The notes beneath the pieces were generated by a model. The model was not told where the DNA came from and searched no databases. It saw only the letters and a program-made list of their open reading frames with translations. A stretch of DNA of 64,000 nt, from positions 186,001 through 250,000 of the forward strand of contig CAVWJS010000012.1 in assembly GCA_963755495.1 (NCBI GenBank). The letters run 5' to 3'. The DNA is from Bog-473 sp963755495. Lineage in GTDB: Bacteria > Actinomycetota > Acidimicrobiia > Acidimicrobiales > RAAP-2. Shown piece by piece: positions 8,166 through 17,069 of this stretch. The first letter of the stretch is position 1, and each line of letters opens with the position of its first letter. Made by a program: the position numbers and the translations under genes.

Positions 8166-9857
8166 GTGGCTGGAGCGTTTCCTGCACCTAGAGTGTCCGC
8201 CGTGCCTCCACCGTTGCCGATGCTTGTTCCTGAGTCTGAGTTCTTCTGGGTCAGCGGTTCAGAAGGTGTGCTGCGCTTCCGCCGCTGCGCCGACTGTCGA
8301 TCCTTTCAACATCCGCCGGGGCCGATATGTCGCACCTGTGGTTCCGCGGATCTGGCGCCTGAAGCTGTCTCGGGTCGCGGGGTGCTGGTCGGGTTTACCG
8401 TGAACGAACACATGTGGTCGCCAGCGATGCCGCCGCCCTATGTCATCGGAATCGTTGCCATCGAAGAAGACCCGCGCATCCGGTTGACGACAAACATTGT
8501 CGATGTGCCGCTGGCTGACCTGGCAGTGGGTCGCCGCGTCGAGGTGCGCTTCAACGAGGTGGAGGACGTCTGGTTGCCACTGTTCACCTACGCCACCGAA
8601 GGGCCGCCAGAGGGACCGGTCCCTGAGGACGAACGGCCTGAGCGTTGGGTTCGACCCATGGTTACCCCCGACAAGTTCGAGGAGAAGGTGGCAATCACGG
8701 GCATCGGGATGTCGCGCATCGGACGGCGCCTTGGTGCTGATCCTCTCAGCCTGGCCATTGAGGCGGCTCGCAACGCTGTCGCAGACGCCGGATTGACCAT
8801 GGCGGACATAGATGGCCTGGCGACCTACCCGGGCGGCGGTGGCGCCGGGGGCCACTCCGAAGGAGGCGTGACTGCTCTGGAGGAATCGTTGAGAATCCGC
8901 CCCACCTGGTTCAATGGATCGGGGGAGACCCCGGGGCATGGGGGATCAGTCGTGGCCGCCATGCTCGCCGTTGCGGCGGGGCTCTGCCGCCATGTGCTGT
9001 GTTTCCGCACGGTGTGGGAATCGACATGGACGGAAAGGGCGCGCAATCGCCCGACGCCATCGTCGGGCTCCACCGGCTCCAGGGTCGAAGGCGACATCAT
9101 GCAATGGCGCGCCCCCTTCGGGGCCTTGAGCGCGGCCAACTGGGTCGCCATGTACGCATCAAACCACTTCCATCGCTATGGCACCACCCGCAAGGCGCTG
9201 GGAACGATCGCCGTCAATGCCCGTCGTCATGCGGGGCTGAATCCCGATGCGGTCTATCGCGAGCCGATGACGATGGACGACTACTTCGCCGCCCGGATGA
9301 TCACCAGCCCTTTCGGTCTCTTTGACTGCGACGTGCCTTGCGACGGGTCCATCGCTCTCGTGGTCTCGTCTGCGGACATAGCTCCTGACTTGGCGCAACC
9401 ACCTGTCTACGTGGAGGCAGTAGGCACGCAGATCACCGACCGCATCAGTTGGGACCAAGGGACGCTTAGTCACGAACCACAAACGCAAGGCCCGGCCGCT
9501 CATCTATGGAGCCGGACGTCGTTACGACCCGAGGATGTCGACTTCGCGCAGCTCTACGACGGGTTCACGTTCAATTGTCTCTGCTGGCTTGAGGAGCTCG
9601 GCTTCTGTGGGATCGGAGAGGCTGGTGATTTCTTGTCCGACCCCGGCCGTATCGCGCTCGGGGGCGAACTACCCCTTAACACCTTTGGTGGGCAACTTTC
9701 CGCTGGTCGTACCCAGGGCTATGGCTTTCTGCACGAGGCCGTGGTGCAGCTCCGCGGCCAGGGTGGTGACCGTCAAGTACAGGGCGCGGAAGTAGGGGTC
9801 GTCAGCACGGGTGGTGGAAATCCTGGCGGATGCTTCTTGTTCACCGCGGCTCGCTGA
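8166..9857 (+). CDS. DUF35 (zinc ribbon/OB fold)-thiolase fusion, SCP2/lipid-transfer type
   Basis: A 563-residue fusion. Residues about 20-150 form a DUF35 module: a rubredoxin-like zinc ribbon (CADC then CRTC) and an OB fold. Residues about 175-563 form a degenerate thiolase (VAITGIGMSRIGRR at the front, GGGNPGG at the end) of the SCP2/Ltp type. In steroid side-chain cleavage the thiolase-like aldolase (Ltp2) works with a separate DUF35 partner; here both are one chain. GTG 8166 is used; GTG or ATG codons up to about 8220 are alternatives. Likely job: retro-aldol or thiolytic cleavage of a CoA ester. Confidence 0.85.
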   Translation: MAGAFPAPRVSAVPPPLPMLVPESEFFWVSGSEGVLRFRRCADCRSFQHPPGPICRTCGSADLAPEAVSGRGVLVGFTVNEHMWSPAMPPPYVIGIVAIEEDPRIRLTTNIVDVPLADLAVGRRVEVRFNEVEDVWLPLFTYATEGPPEGPVPEDERPERWVRPMVTPDKFEEKVAITGIGMSRIGRRLGADPLSLAIEAARNAVADAGLTMADIDGLATYPGGGGAGGHSEGGVTALEESLRIRPTWFNGSGETPGHGGSVVAAMLAVAAGLCRHVLCFRTVWESTWTERARNRPTPSSGSTGSRVEGDIMQWRAPFGALSAANWVAMYASNHFHRYGTTRKALGTIAVNARRHAGLNPDAVYREPMTMDDYFAARMITSPFGLFDCDVPCDGSIALVVSSADIAPDLAQPPVYVEAVGTQITDRISWDQGTLSHEPQTQGPAAHLWSRTSLRPEDVDFAQLYDGFTFNCLCWLEELGFCGIGEAGDFLSDPGRIALGGELPLNTFGGQLSAGRTQGYGFLHEAVVQLRGQGGDRQVQGAEVGVVSTGGGNPGGCFLFTAAR

Positions 9858-10012
9858 GCCGTGATGAGGCGGATCTGCCCATCTGCCCCGTAGCTCGGCT
9901 GTAAGCCGGGTCGGACAGATCGGTCTCGGGGCTCTTTGGCTAATGTTTCGCTACCTGACCCTGTCGGGGGCCTTCGGGGGGAGCGACACTGCAACGCGGG
10001 GAGGAATCGACG

Positions 10013-11023
10013 ATGAAGGCGGTCGTTTTGACAGAGGATGGCGAGATTGCCCTTGCTGAGCGTCCCCTCCCCGTAGTGGATGCGACAGGGCTATTGCTGA
10101 AGGTGAGCGCCTGTGGCATCTGCGGGACAGATCTGCATGCTCCTTCGGCGAAAGCCATGTTCGCCGATGACGTAGTACTGGGACACGAGTTCGCAGGCAC
10201 CGTCGTCGAAGTCGGGAGGGACGTGCACGGATTCGTACCAGGGGATGGAGTCGTGGTGAATCCGATTGCGCTCTCGTGCGGTGTGTGCGACGCGTGTCGT
10301 CGTGGTTTCACGAACCAATGCCGAGTGGCGCTCGGGAGCACCTCGGGCGTGGCAAAGGACGGAGGCCTCGCAGAGTACGTTGTGGTCGACCGTCGCCAAG
10401 CCCATCGGGTGCCCAAAACTGTCAGTGTGCAAGATGCCGCATGGACCGAGCCATTGGGAGTTGCCGTTCGGGCGGTTTCGCTCGGGCAACTCCAGCCCGG
10501 TTCGAGCGTGGCGATCCTGGGCGCAGGGCCGATCGGTCAGCTCGCCCTTCAGGTTGCCCTCGCCGCGGGAGCCGGCGAGACCCTCGTCGTCGAATCGTCC
10601 GAGTATCGGCGCAACGTCGCCCAGTCCTGCGGAGCAGACATTGTGACGTGGCCCGAACAGGTCGGGGACGTGGACCGGCTCTACGATGCCATCGTTGATT
10701 GCACGGGAGCGCCAGCTGCATTCACGACTGCACTCTCCCTTGTCGGGCACCGAGGGCGGATCGTAATCGTCGGTTCGTACTCCTCACCCATCTCGTTTGA
10801 GCCAGGCGCGGCCGGGGGCAAGGAGCCGTTGATCACCTTTAGCACGGTCTACCGGAACGATTTCGAATTTGCCTCGGCGCTGCGGCTGCTGGAGCGCGGC
10901 GTGGTCAATGTCAAGCCCCTGACGACGGGCCTTCTCCCACTTGCGAGGTTCGACGAGGCATTTTCTTCGTTACGCAGCGCCGAGGGCGCAGTCAAGCTCC
11001 TGCTTGATCCATCCCTTGGGTAA
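10013..11023 (+). CDS. Zinc-dependent medium-chain alcohol dehydrogenase
   Basis: A 336-residue MDR enzyme. Catalytic zinc residues are Cys37 (CGICGTD) and the His58-Glu59 pair (GHEF). The structural zinc loop is CGVCDACRRGFTNQC. The Rossmann motif is GAGPIGQLALQVA (about 172). The layout matches threonine/sorbitol/butanediol dehydrogenases. GAGGAATCGACG precedes ATG 10013. It probably oxidises a secondary alcohol in the neighbouring pathway. Confidence 0.9.
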   Translation: MKAVVLTEDGEIALAERPLPVVDATGLLLKVSACGICGTDLHAPSAKAMFADDVVLGHEFAGTVVEVGRDVHGFVPGDGVVVNPIALSCGVCDACRRGFTNQCRVALGSTSGVAKDGGLAEYVVVDRRQAHRVPKTVSVQDAAWTEPLGVAVRAVSLGQLQPGSSVAILGAGPIGQLALQVALAAGAGETLVVESSEYRRNVAQSCGADIVTWPEQVGDVDRLYDAIVDCTGAPAAFTTALSLVGHRGRIVIVGSYSSPISFEPGAAGGKEPLITFSTVYRNDFEFASALRLLERGVVNVKPLTTGLLPLARFDEAFSSLRSAEGAVKLLLDPSLG

Positions 11024-11216
11024 TGCCGAGGAGCTGAAGGTCTCGCCCACGCGGGGGTATCGACCGAACAGCCTGACGGTTTGGGTCGGAGCCGGGGGTC
11101 TCGCATTCGTGGTCGAACCATGCGGCGGTATAACGTGGTGCCCGTCGATTGGGGGCCCTCGACCTGAGACGCCCCAACACGGTTGATCGGCCAGGTCGCA
11201 GAGGAGAGACACGTCA

Positions 11217-12128
11217 ATGCCTGAGTACCAATACTTGCTGTATGAGCAGCACGACGAGGGCAGGATCGTTCGAATCCTGCTCAACCGACCCGAAACACGA
11301 AACGCCCAGAACCGGGGTCTCCTGGTCGAGCTCGATGACGCCTTCCGCACGGCGGAGAAGGACGACAACGTGCGGGTGGTCATCCTCGGTGGCGTGGGTC
11401 CTCTTTTCTCGTCCGGCCACGATATGGGCTCGTCCACGTCCGATTACGCGACGAACCCGACCACGTTGATCGACGGGGGCACACGGTTGGGGGCCGAAAA
11501 ACTGATGCTCCAGGAGTGGCATTACTACTTCCAGAACACCCTGCGCTGGAGGAATCTGCGCAAGATCACCATCGCCCAGGTGCAGGGAACGGTCTTTGCG
11601 GCCGGCCTCATGATCATGTGGGCCTGCGACCTCATCGTGGCGGCGGAGAACGCCTATTTCGCCGACGTGGTGGGCACGCGGCTCGGCATGTGTGGGGTCG
11701 AGTACTTCGGCCACCCCTGGGAGTTCGGTCCGCGAAAGGCCAAGGAGCTCTTGCTCACCGGCGATGCGATGGACGTTGAGGAGGCGCACCGCATCGGCAT
11801 GGTTTCGAAGATCTTCCCGACCGACGAGCTCTCGGACAAGACTCTGGAGTTCGCCCGCCGCATTGCACAAACACCGACAATGGCAGCCTTGCTGATCAAG
11901 GAGTCGGTGAATCAGACCGTCGACAACCAGGGCTTCTACAACTCCTTGCACGCCTGCTTCACCATGCACGAGTTGAACCACTCGCACTGGGCCGAGGTGC
12001 ACGAGAACAAGTACCCCGTGGCCATTCCTGAAGACGGCGTTGCTGACTGGAGGAACCCGCCGCCGGTTCTCGTCGCAGTGCCCGGCGCCGTTGAGGGACC
12101 TCCGACCAAGCGTCCGACCAAGTCGTAG
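11217..12128 (+). CDS. Enoyl-CoA hydratase/isomerase family protein
   Basis: A 303-residue crotonase. LNRPETRNAQ is the N-terminal signature, FSSGHDMGS the first oxyanion segment and QGTVFAAGLMIMWACDL the second. The usual acidic residues after the second segment are shifted, so hydratase activity is not certain. A C-terminal extension (after about 255) with ENKYPVAIP is typical of larger actinobacterial crotonases. GAGGAGAG lies upstream of ATG 11217. Confidence 0.88.
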   Translation: MPEYQYLLYEQHDEGRIVRILLNRPETRNAQNRGLLVELDDAFRTAEKDDNVRVVILGGVGPLFSSGHDMGSSTSDYATNPTTLIDGGTRLGAEKLMLQEWHYYFQNTLRWRNLRKITIAQVQGTVFAAGLMIMWACDLIVAAENAYFADVVGTRLGMCGVEYFGHPWEFGPRKAKELLLTGDAMDVEEAHRIGMVSKIFPTDELSDKTLEFARRIAQTPTMAALLIKESVNQTVDNQGFYNSLHACFTMHELNHSHWAEVHENKYPVAIPEDGVADWRNPPPVLVAVPGAVEGPPTKRPTKS

Positions 12129-12149
12129 GGCGCGTCACTCGCCCGCACG

Positions 12150-12172
12150 GACCCGGTACCTGGAGCCGGGTC
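12150..12172. terminator. Bidirectional hairpin between convergent genes
   Basis: GACCCGG and CCGGGTC form a perfect 7-bp inverted repeat around a 9-nt loop, lying between the stop of the crotonase gene (12128) and the stop of the isochorismatase-like gene (12175). There is no T-tract. Confidence 0.5.
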
Positions 12173-12174
12173 AG

Positions 12175-12735
12175 CTACGACGGGTGGCTGAAGTCGACAT
12201 TCTTGGCCTCGACCGTGCCTGCCGTTCGTCCCGGTGCCGATTGGTAGGTCCAGTACAAGTTGGTGTGCGCGATCACCTGAGCTGGTGGTGGCGCTCCCCA
12301 TTCTGACTGGTCCTCCGTGGTGTGGGCATCACCGACCAGGGTGGCGTCGTACCCTCTGGTGAACGCGCCGTGAATCGTCGAGCGGATACAGGCATCGGTC
12401 TGGGCACCGACGACGAAGAGCCGCCCGACCTGAAGATCCGACAGCACTGCCTCGAGCGTGGTGTCCTCGAATGCATCGCCGAAGTTCTTCTCTATGAGGG
12501 GCTCGGTATCTTCTGGGAGCAACTCGGGGACGATCTGCCAGCCGTCGCTTCCCGTTTCGAGGTGCTCGTCGCTATGCCGGACCCAGACAATCGGGACCCC
12601 TTCCCCTCGCGCCTTGTCGACCAGTTGTCCGATACTTGCGACGACGGCATCGCGTTCGTGTGCCCCTTCGACCACGCTGTTCTGTACGTCGATAACGAGG
12701 AGTGCGGTATTCGGCCGATTCTCGAGAGTAGTCAT
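12175..12735 (-). CDS. Isochorismatase-like cysteine hydrolase
   Basis: A 186-residue protein with the full catalytic triad of the family: Asp16 (VIDVQ), Lys83 (EKNFGDAF) and Cys116 (AQTDACI). These enzymes cleave amide or vinyl-ether bonds (nicotinamide, ureidoacrylate, isochorismate); the specificity cannot be read here. GAGAAGG precedes ATG 12735. The gene converges with the crotonase gene. Confidence 0.9.
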   Translation of the reverse strand: MTTLENRPNTALLVIDVQNSVVEGAHERDAVVASIGQLVDKARGEGVPIVWVRHSDEHLETGSDGWQIVPELLPEDTEPLIEKNFGDAFEDTTLEAVLSDLQVGRLFVVGAQTDACIRSTIHGAFTRGYDATLVGDAHTTEDQSEWGAPPPAQVIAHTNLYWTYQSAPGRTAGTVEAKNVDFSHPS

Positions 12736-12776
12736 GGTCTCTGCCTTCTCACCGGTATGCGTTCGTCTTCCACGTT

Positions 12777-12840
12777 AATTCGCAGGTGGGCTAATTCGTA
12801 GGTGGGCTAATTCGTAGGTGGGCTAGTTCGTAGGTGGATT
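12777..12840. repeat. Tandem array, 4 x 16 bp, on the helicase stop codon
   Basis: Four copies of AATTCGTAGGTGGGCT (with 1-4 changes) run from 12777 to 12840. Read on the minus strand each copy encodes Pro-Pro-Thr-Asn plus a stop triplet, i.e. the end of the helicase gene repeated. The 16-bp period puts successive stops in different frames. Confidence 0.95.
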
Positions 12841-15810
12841 CGGGCGCACCGTCTCGAGCACGGCCAGGATCTCGTCACCCCAACGCTCCAACCGGATCTG
12901 CCCCATGCCGCGGCACTTCGCCAGCTCGGCCAAGGTTGACGGGTGGCTCGCCGCAATGCCGGCCAACTCAGCGTCCTTCAAGATGACGTAAGCGGGGACG
13001 GCATCCTGGCTCGCCATGGCCGACCTCCAGGTCCGCAGGGCCTTTTCGGCCTCAGCCATATCCAGGGCGCTGGTGCCAGCCCCGAGCCCCGGTCCGACAA
13101 GCGTGACGCTCTGACCTTCGACCCGAACGTCCGACCCGAACGACACGCGCTGCCTGACGGCTCCAGTTGCGAGTATCGCCGCTCCATCCGTGAGCTCGAC
13201 CACGGTGCCGAGTGTGCCGCGATGATCAATGGCGAGCCCGACGGTGGCTTCCACGACGGGCAGCCGGACCTCGGCGAAGACGCTGGGCTTTCGAGCCCAG
13301 CGGTCGTTCCGGGTGTTCGAAGCGGGGCGGTCATTCCGGGTGGCACCGGTCGGACGTCGCCCGGTCGCACCGCCCTGTCGGGACTTGTCGCTGGAACCCG
13401 GGGCGGCATGCGCCCGGGAGCCGTCGAGCTCCGCCACGAAGATGGAAGGCGCGTCAGCGTCGGCCAGCACCACCACCTGGGTAAGGGCGCGGGTAAGGGC
13501 GACATGGAAGACCCGCCGCTCGCCCTCTTCGTCGTTGCCGAGGCGATGCGGGAAGAGCCCCCTCGAGACGTCGAAGATGATGACGCGGTCCCATTCGCGC
13601 CCTTTAATACGATGGATGGTGGAGAGCAGCACCTGGGGCCCTTCAGCGGCAGTACGGCTGAGGATATTGCGAAGCCAGGCTTCGAACGTGGCCACCTCGG
13701 GGTGCAGAGCGGCCACCGATTCCAGCGCGGCCAGGTCGTCGGTATGGGTCGAGCGATCTGCCTCGCTGCGGGAGGAATCGAGGACGTCCATCGTGTCGCC
13801 CAGCCCGACTTCGACCCGGATCGCCTTCAGCGCGGCGCCCGAGGAGGTGCGGCAACCTCGCACCACCGAATCGAGGTCGCTGGCATAGATACCCAACTTG
13901 GGGACGTCGCGGCCCGAGAGCCGACCGGCCAGTCGCCGGATGTCCGTGATCGAGGTGGTTGGGCGGCTGGTGAGCATGTCCACCACCTTGGGTGCGATTC
14001 CCCGGGACGGACGGCGGATCGTTTCGAGGATGTCCTCACGCCTGATGTTCTGCGGATCGGACCCGATGCGCAAATAGGCGAACGCCGTACGGATACCGGT
14101 GCGTTGAAGCACCGCAGTGGTGAGGGGAGTCGTACACGGTACGCCGGCCTCCATGCATGCCACTTGCACGGGTAGGAGAGCAGAGTTGACTCGCGCCAGG
14201 ACAGCGATGTCGTTCGGATCCACCCGGGCGTGGCGCCAGGACGAGATGATCTCGACGGCGAGGCCGCTCAATGCGTCCGCCGAGGCATTGAGGACGGCCA
14301 CCGCTCCGCATTTCTCCAAGGGGCCCTCGAGAGCGGGGGCTGCATCGGTGTGCCCGGGCGCTGCATGAATCTCCTTGTCGATACGCCGTGCGTTGTAGGA
14401 GAGGACGTGGCGAGCCGCTCTGACAACGGCGGGCGGGCACCTGTAGTTGACGTTCAGCGGGTGCGTGGCCGCTCCCGGGAAATATTGGTCGAAATGGATG
14501 AGGTATTCGGGAGTCGCCCCGGAGTAACCGTAAATGACCTGATCGTCGTCTCCCACTCCAAAGCAGTCGTAGGTCGGAGCGGCCAAGAGCCGGATCAGTA
14601 ACAGGTGGGCCGGGTTGAGATCCTGGAATTCATCGACGAGGAGGTAGCGGCATTTGGCCTGCGCCAAGCTCCGCGCCTCCGGATTCGTAAGGAGGATCTC
14701 GAGAGCGCCATAGATCTGCTCGTCAAAATCCACCGCACCGAGGTCGGCCAGCGCGGCCCGATAGGGAGCGAATCCGTCGGCTATGCCGGCAGCATCCGGC
14801 ATGGCTTCCTCCACCAGTTCGGGTGCGGTGAGGCCCAACCGAATGGCGGAGAGAGCCTCGAGGTAGGGGGCCACCGTGTCCGTGTTGGCTTGACGCCGGA
14901 TCTCGATCTGACGTTGCAGCAGGTCCCTGACGGCTGGCTCCTCGAGCACGCGCAGACGCTCGGACCGCCCGAATTCATTGCAGATCCATAACCCGAGACT
15001 GTTCAAGGTGCGGATGTTGAGGGCCTGCGCGCCTTCGATATCGGAGCACCGCTGTCGCAGCTCACCTGCTGCCCTGTTGTTGTACGCCAGCGCGGTAACG
15101 GTGCCGGGGTGCACACGGCGGTCGCTGACCAGATGCCGAAGGCGCTCGGTAAGCACCCGGGTCTTGCCTGACCCTGCGGGAGCAATGACCCGGGCCGGGC
15201 CGACGAGATGACCAACAGCGGCCAGCTGGTCCGCGGCAAGATCGGCGATCGATGGTGCCGCGCCGACCGGATGGAGATCGTCGTTCTCGGCGTTCCAGCG
15301 AAGCACCACGCTGATCCCCGAGGCCGGGAAGGGCGGCTGTGGTGGACCGCCATCGACGAAGAGGGGGGTTCCGTCGGCCAGCACGATGTCGGCCATGCCG
15401 CCCTCAGTGACCCCCTGGTCAGCGAAGCGGCGAGCCGCTTTACGCCCGTGCCACCAGATGGGATCACCGATACGGTCACCTGCCCGCGCGTCGTAATTAT
15501 TGGCCCAGACGAGGAATTGCAGCCGCTCGCGGCTGAACTCGAAATCGGGTGCGTGGTCGTAGACGGGGCGGTTGCTACGCTCGGGTTCCCGGAGCGCACC
15601 CGGGTCGAGGCCCAACTCGACCACGACTGCTTGGCGATTGAACCAATAGCCGTGGAGTTCCTCCACCACTGGGGCGAGCTCCTCAAGCGAGGAGTCCTCG
15701 ATGAGAACCCGAGGACAGGAGGTCCAAACTGGCGGCGGCTGACTACCCGGGAGAACAACCACGCCGCGGCCCAGCTCGACCGGTGGCTCGCAGGTCATAG
15801 GCCCTTGCAC
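12823..15810 (-). CDS. UvrD/Rep-family ATP-dependent DNA helicase with N-terminal extra domain and HRDC
   Basis: A 995-residue SF1A helicase. Walker A APAGSGKTR is at about 217, motif II DEFQD at about 390, motif III DDDQVIYGYSG at about 422, motif V HRIKGREWD at about 730 and motif VI HVALTRA at about 765. A C-terminal HRDC domain (about 920-990) binds DNA. About 200 residues precede the helicase core and match no domain I can name; they contain an FEFSRERLQFLVWANNY segment. GTG 15810 is supported by an AAGGG 8 nt upstream, supplied by a repeat copy; ATG 15798 is the alternative. Likely role: DNA repair or replication-fork processing. Confidence 0.9.
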   Translation of the reverse strand: MQGPMTCEPPVELGRGVVVLPGSQPPPVWTSCPRVLIEDSSLEELAPVVEELHGYWFNRQAVVVELGLDPGALREPERSNRPVYDHAPDFEFSRERLQFLVWANNYDARAGDRIGDPIWWHGRKAARRFADQGVTEGGMADIVLADGTPLFVDGGPPQPPFPASGISVVLRWNAENDDLHPVGAAPSIADLAADQLAAVGHLVGPARVIAPAGSGKTRVLTERLRHLVSDRRVHPGTVTALAYNNRAAGELRQRCSDIEGAQALNIRTLNSLGLWICNEFGRSERLRVLEEPAVRDLLQRQIEIRRQANTDTVAPYLEALSAIRLGLTAPELVEEAMPDAAGIADGFAPYRAALADLGAVDFDEQIYGALEILLTNPEARSLAQAKCRYLLVDEFQDLNPAHLLLIRLLAAPTYDCFGVGDDDQVIYGYSGATPEYLIHFDQYFPGAATHPLNVNYRCPPAVVRAARHVLSYNARRIDKEIHAAPGHTDAAPALEGPLEKCGAVAVLNASADALSGLAVEIISSWRHARVDPNDIAVLARVNSALLPVQVACMEAGVPCTTPLTTAVLQRTGIRTAFAYLRIGSDPQNIRREDILETIRRPSRGIAPKVVDMLTSRPTTSITDIRRLAGRLSGRDVPKLGIYASDLDSVVRGCRTSSGAALKAIRVEVGLGDTMDVLDSSRSEADRSTHTDDLAALESVAALHPEVATFEAWLRNILSRTAAEGPQVLLSTIHRIKGREWDRVIIFDVSRGLFPHRLGNDEEGERRVFHVALTRALTQVVVLADADAPSIFVAELDGSRAHAAPGSSDKSRQGGATGRRPTGATRNDRPASNTRNDRWARKPSVFAEVRLPVVEATVGLAIDHRGTLGTVVELTDGAAILATGAVRQRVSFGSDVRVEGQSVTLVGPGLGAGTSALDMAEAEKALRTWRSAMASQDAVPAYVILKDAELAGIAASHPSTLAELAKCRGMGQIRLERWGDEILAVLETVRPNPPTN

Positions 15811-15844
15811 GTCATAGGCCCTTGCACGTCATAGGCCCTTGGAC
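15794..15844. repeat. Tandem array, 3 x 17 bp, over the helicase start
   Basis: GTCATAGGCCCTTGCAC occurs at 15794-15810, 15811-15827 and (with one change) 15828-15844. On the minus strand each unit carries AAGGG and an ATG. Copy 2 provides the ribosome site 8 nt before the GTG at 15810, which lies in copy 1. Confidence 0.95.
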
Positions 15845-15917
15845 GCCATAGGTCACGGTAACGAGAGGCTGTGACAACGCCCTCATCGGCGTTCGGCAGT
15901 TGGCTCTCTGTGTTGGC

Positions 15918-16124
15918 CTATGAGCGGACCTCGACCTCCCCGTCGGTCGTCATGGGCTGCTTGAACCAACGATCGGGCGTGTCCTCGATGAAGGCGAGCA
16001 TGTTGGGCCTACCCATGAATGAATTCTCGATACGCGAGACGATCACCACGTTGCCTGCTTGCGTGCGTATGGCATCGCCGACACTGACTTCGTCAGCTTT
16101 TACTTTCTTCCAAGATTCCGCCAT
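15918..16124 (-). CDS. Small conserved hypothetical protein (68 aa)
   Basis: This 68-residue protein begins MAESWKKVKADEVSVGD and has VGDAIRTQAG, a small SH3-like beta pattern, then MGRPNMLAFIEDTPDRWFKQ. GAGGGACGTCAAC before ATG 16124 is a sound ribosome site. I recall similar short proteins in other actinobacteria but cannot name a function. No membrane segment or metal motif is visible. Confidence 0.7.
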   Translation of the reverse strand: MAESWKKVKADEVSVGDAIRTQAGNVVIVSRIENSFMGRPNMLAFIEDTPDRWFKQPMTTDGEVEVRS

Positions 16125-16273
16125 GTTGACGTCCCTCTCCCTCTTTCGACTCGTGTTCTCTGGGCGGAGCGCACCGGACGTCGCCGGGGCGACCCAATCT
16201 TGCCGCTTGTCAAGTGAACCTGTTCGGGTGGACCCAATTGGATTGGACCGACGTGAGTTGGCCCAGGTAGCCC

Positions 16274-16363
16274 GTACCTAGTTGGGCAGTACCTAGTTGG
16301 GCAGTACCTAGTTGGGCAGTACCTAGTTGGGCAGTACCTAGTTTGGCAGTACCTAGTTTGGCA
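16274..16363. repeat. Tandem array, 6 x 15 bp, repeating the glutathione peroxidase end
   Basis: Six contiguous copies of GTACCTAGTTGGGCA (the last two with TTTGG) run from 16274 to 16363. On the minus strand each unit encodes Leu-Pro-Asn-stop-Val in the same frame as the gene, so read-through of one stop meets another every five codons. Confidence 0.97.
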
Positions 16364-16841
16364 GTACCGATTCGAGCGCCCCGATAAGCTCTTCGGAGTC
16401 GGGCGTCACTGGGGGGCGAAAACGTCCGACTATCTCTCCGGTAGGGGAAACCAGGAACTTCTCGAAATTCCACTGGATGTCGCCTGCTTCCCCGGCGGCG
16501 TCAGACTTCGCCGTCAATTCAGTGAAGAGCGGGTGACGCTGCTGGCCATTGACATCTACTTTTTCCGTGATGGGGAATGTCACGCCATAGTTCGCCGAGC
16601 AGAAGGTCGAAATCTCCTCCGCCGTTCCCGGCTCTTGCCCGCCGAACTGGTTGCAGGGCACGCCAAGGACGGTGAAACCGCGTTCGGCGTACTTCTTCTG
16701 CAGCTCCTCGAGCCCGGTGTACTGCGGCGTGAGCCCGCACTTCGACGCTACGTTCACGACGAGCACGGCCTTGCCCTTCAACCCATCGAGATTCAGCGGT
16801 TCTCCATCGAGTGAAGCAATTGGGTGTGTATATATCGACAT
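16353..16841 (-). CDS. Glutathione peroxidase-like thiol peroxidase
   Basis: A 162-residue peroxidase with the tetrad Cys35 (ASKCGLT), Gln70 (FGGQEPG), Trp124 and Asn125 (IQWNFEKF). Cys replaces selenocysteine, and Cys63/Cys81 could act as resolving residues, so a thioredoxin-type reductant is likelier than glutathione. The protein ends Val-Leu-Pro-Asn at the TAG of 16353-16355, the first of six repeated stops. It reduces H2O2 and lipid hydroperoxides. Confidence 0.92.
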   Translation of the reverse strand: MSIYTHPIASLDGEPLNLDGLKGKAVLVVNVASKCGLTPQYTGLEELQKKYAERGFTVLGVPCNQFGGQEPGTAEEISTFCSANYGVTFPITEKVDVNGQQRHPLFTELTAKSDAAGEAGDIQWNFEKFLVSPTGEIVGRFRPPVTPDSEELIGALESVLPN

Positions 16842-17069
16842 AGACCGAACTCTAGCGTGGCTGTCGGGGTTTGCGTCGGGCGATTGCCGGCCATTGCGGC
16901 CGAGCTTGGTAATCGGTGGGAGGTCCGTGGAGGCTCAACTGGCCGTCTTGATCGGTTTGACCTTCCCCATCCTGCGCCGGGTGCTGCGCCGGCGCTCGAG
17001 CGATGCCATCGGGCTACTGTCTGGCGAGCAGCGAACGGACCCGTTCGCGGTCGAGGGGGAGGTGGAACA

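Noticed and set aside
16274..16363. CRISPR-like array
   Set aside because: The units are contiguous with no unique spacers and are only 15 bp; the same holds for the other arrays.
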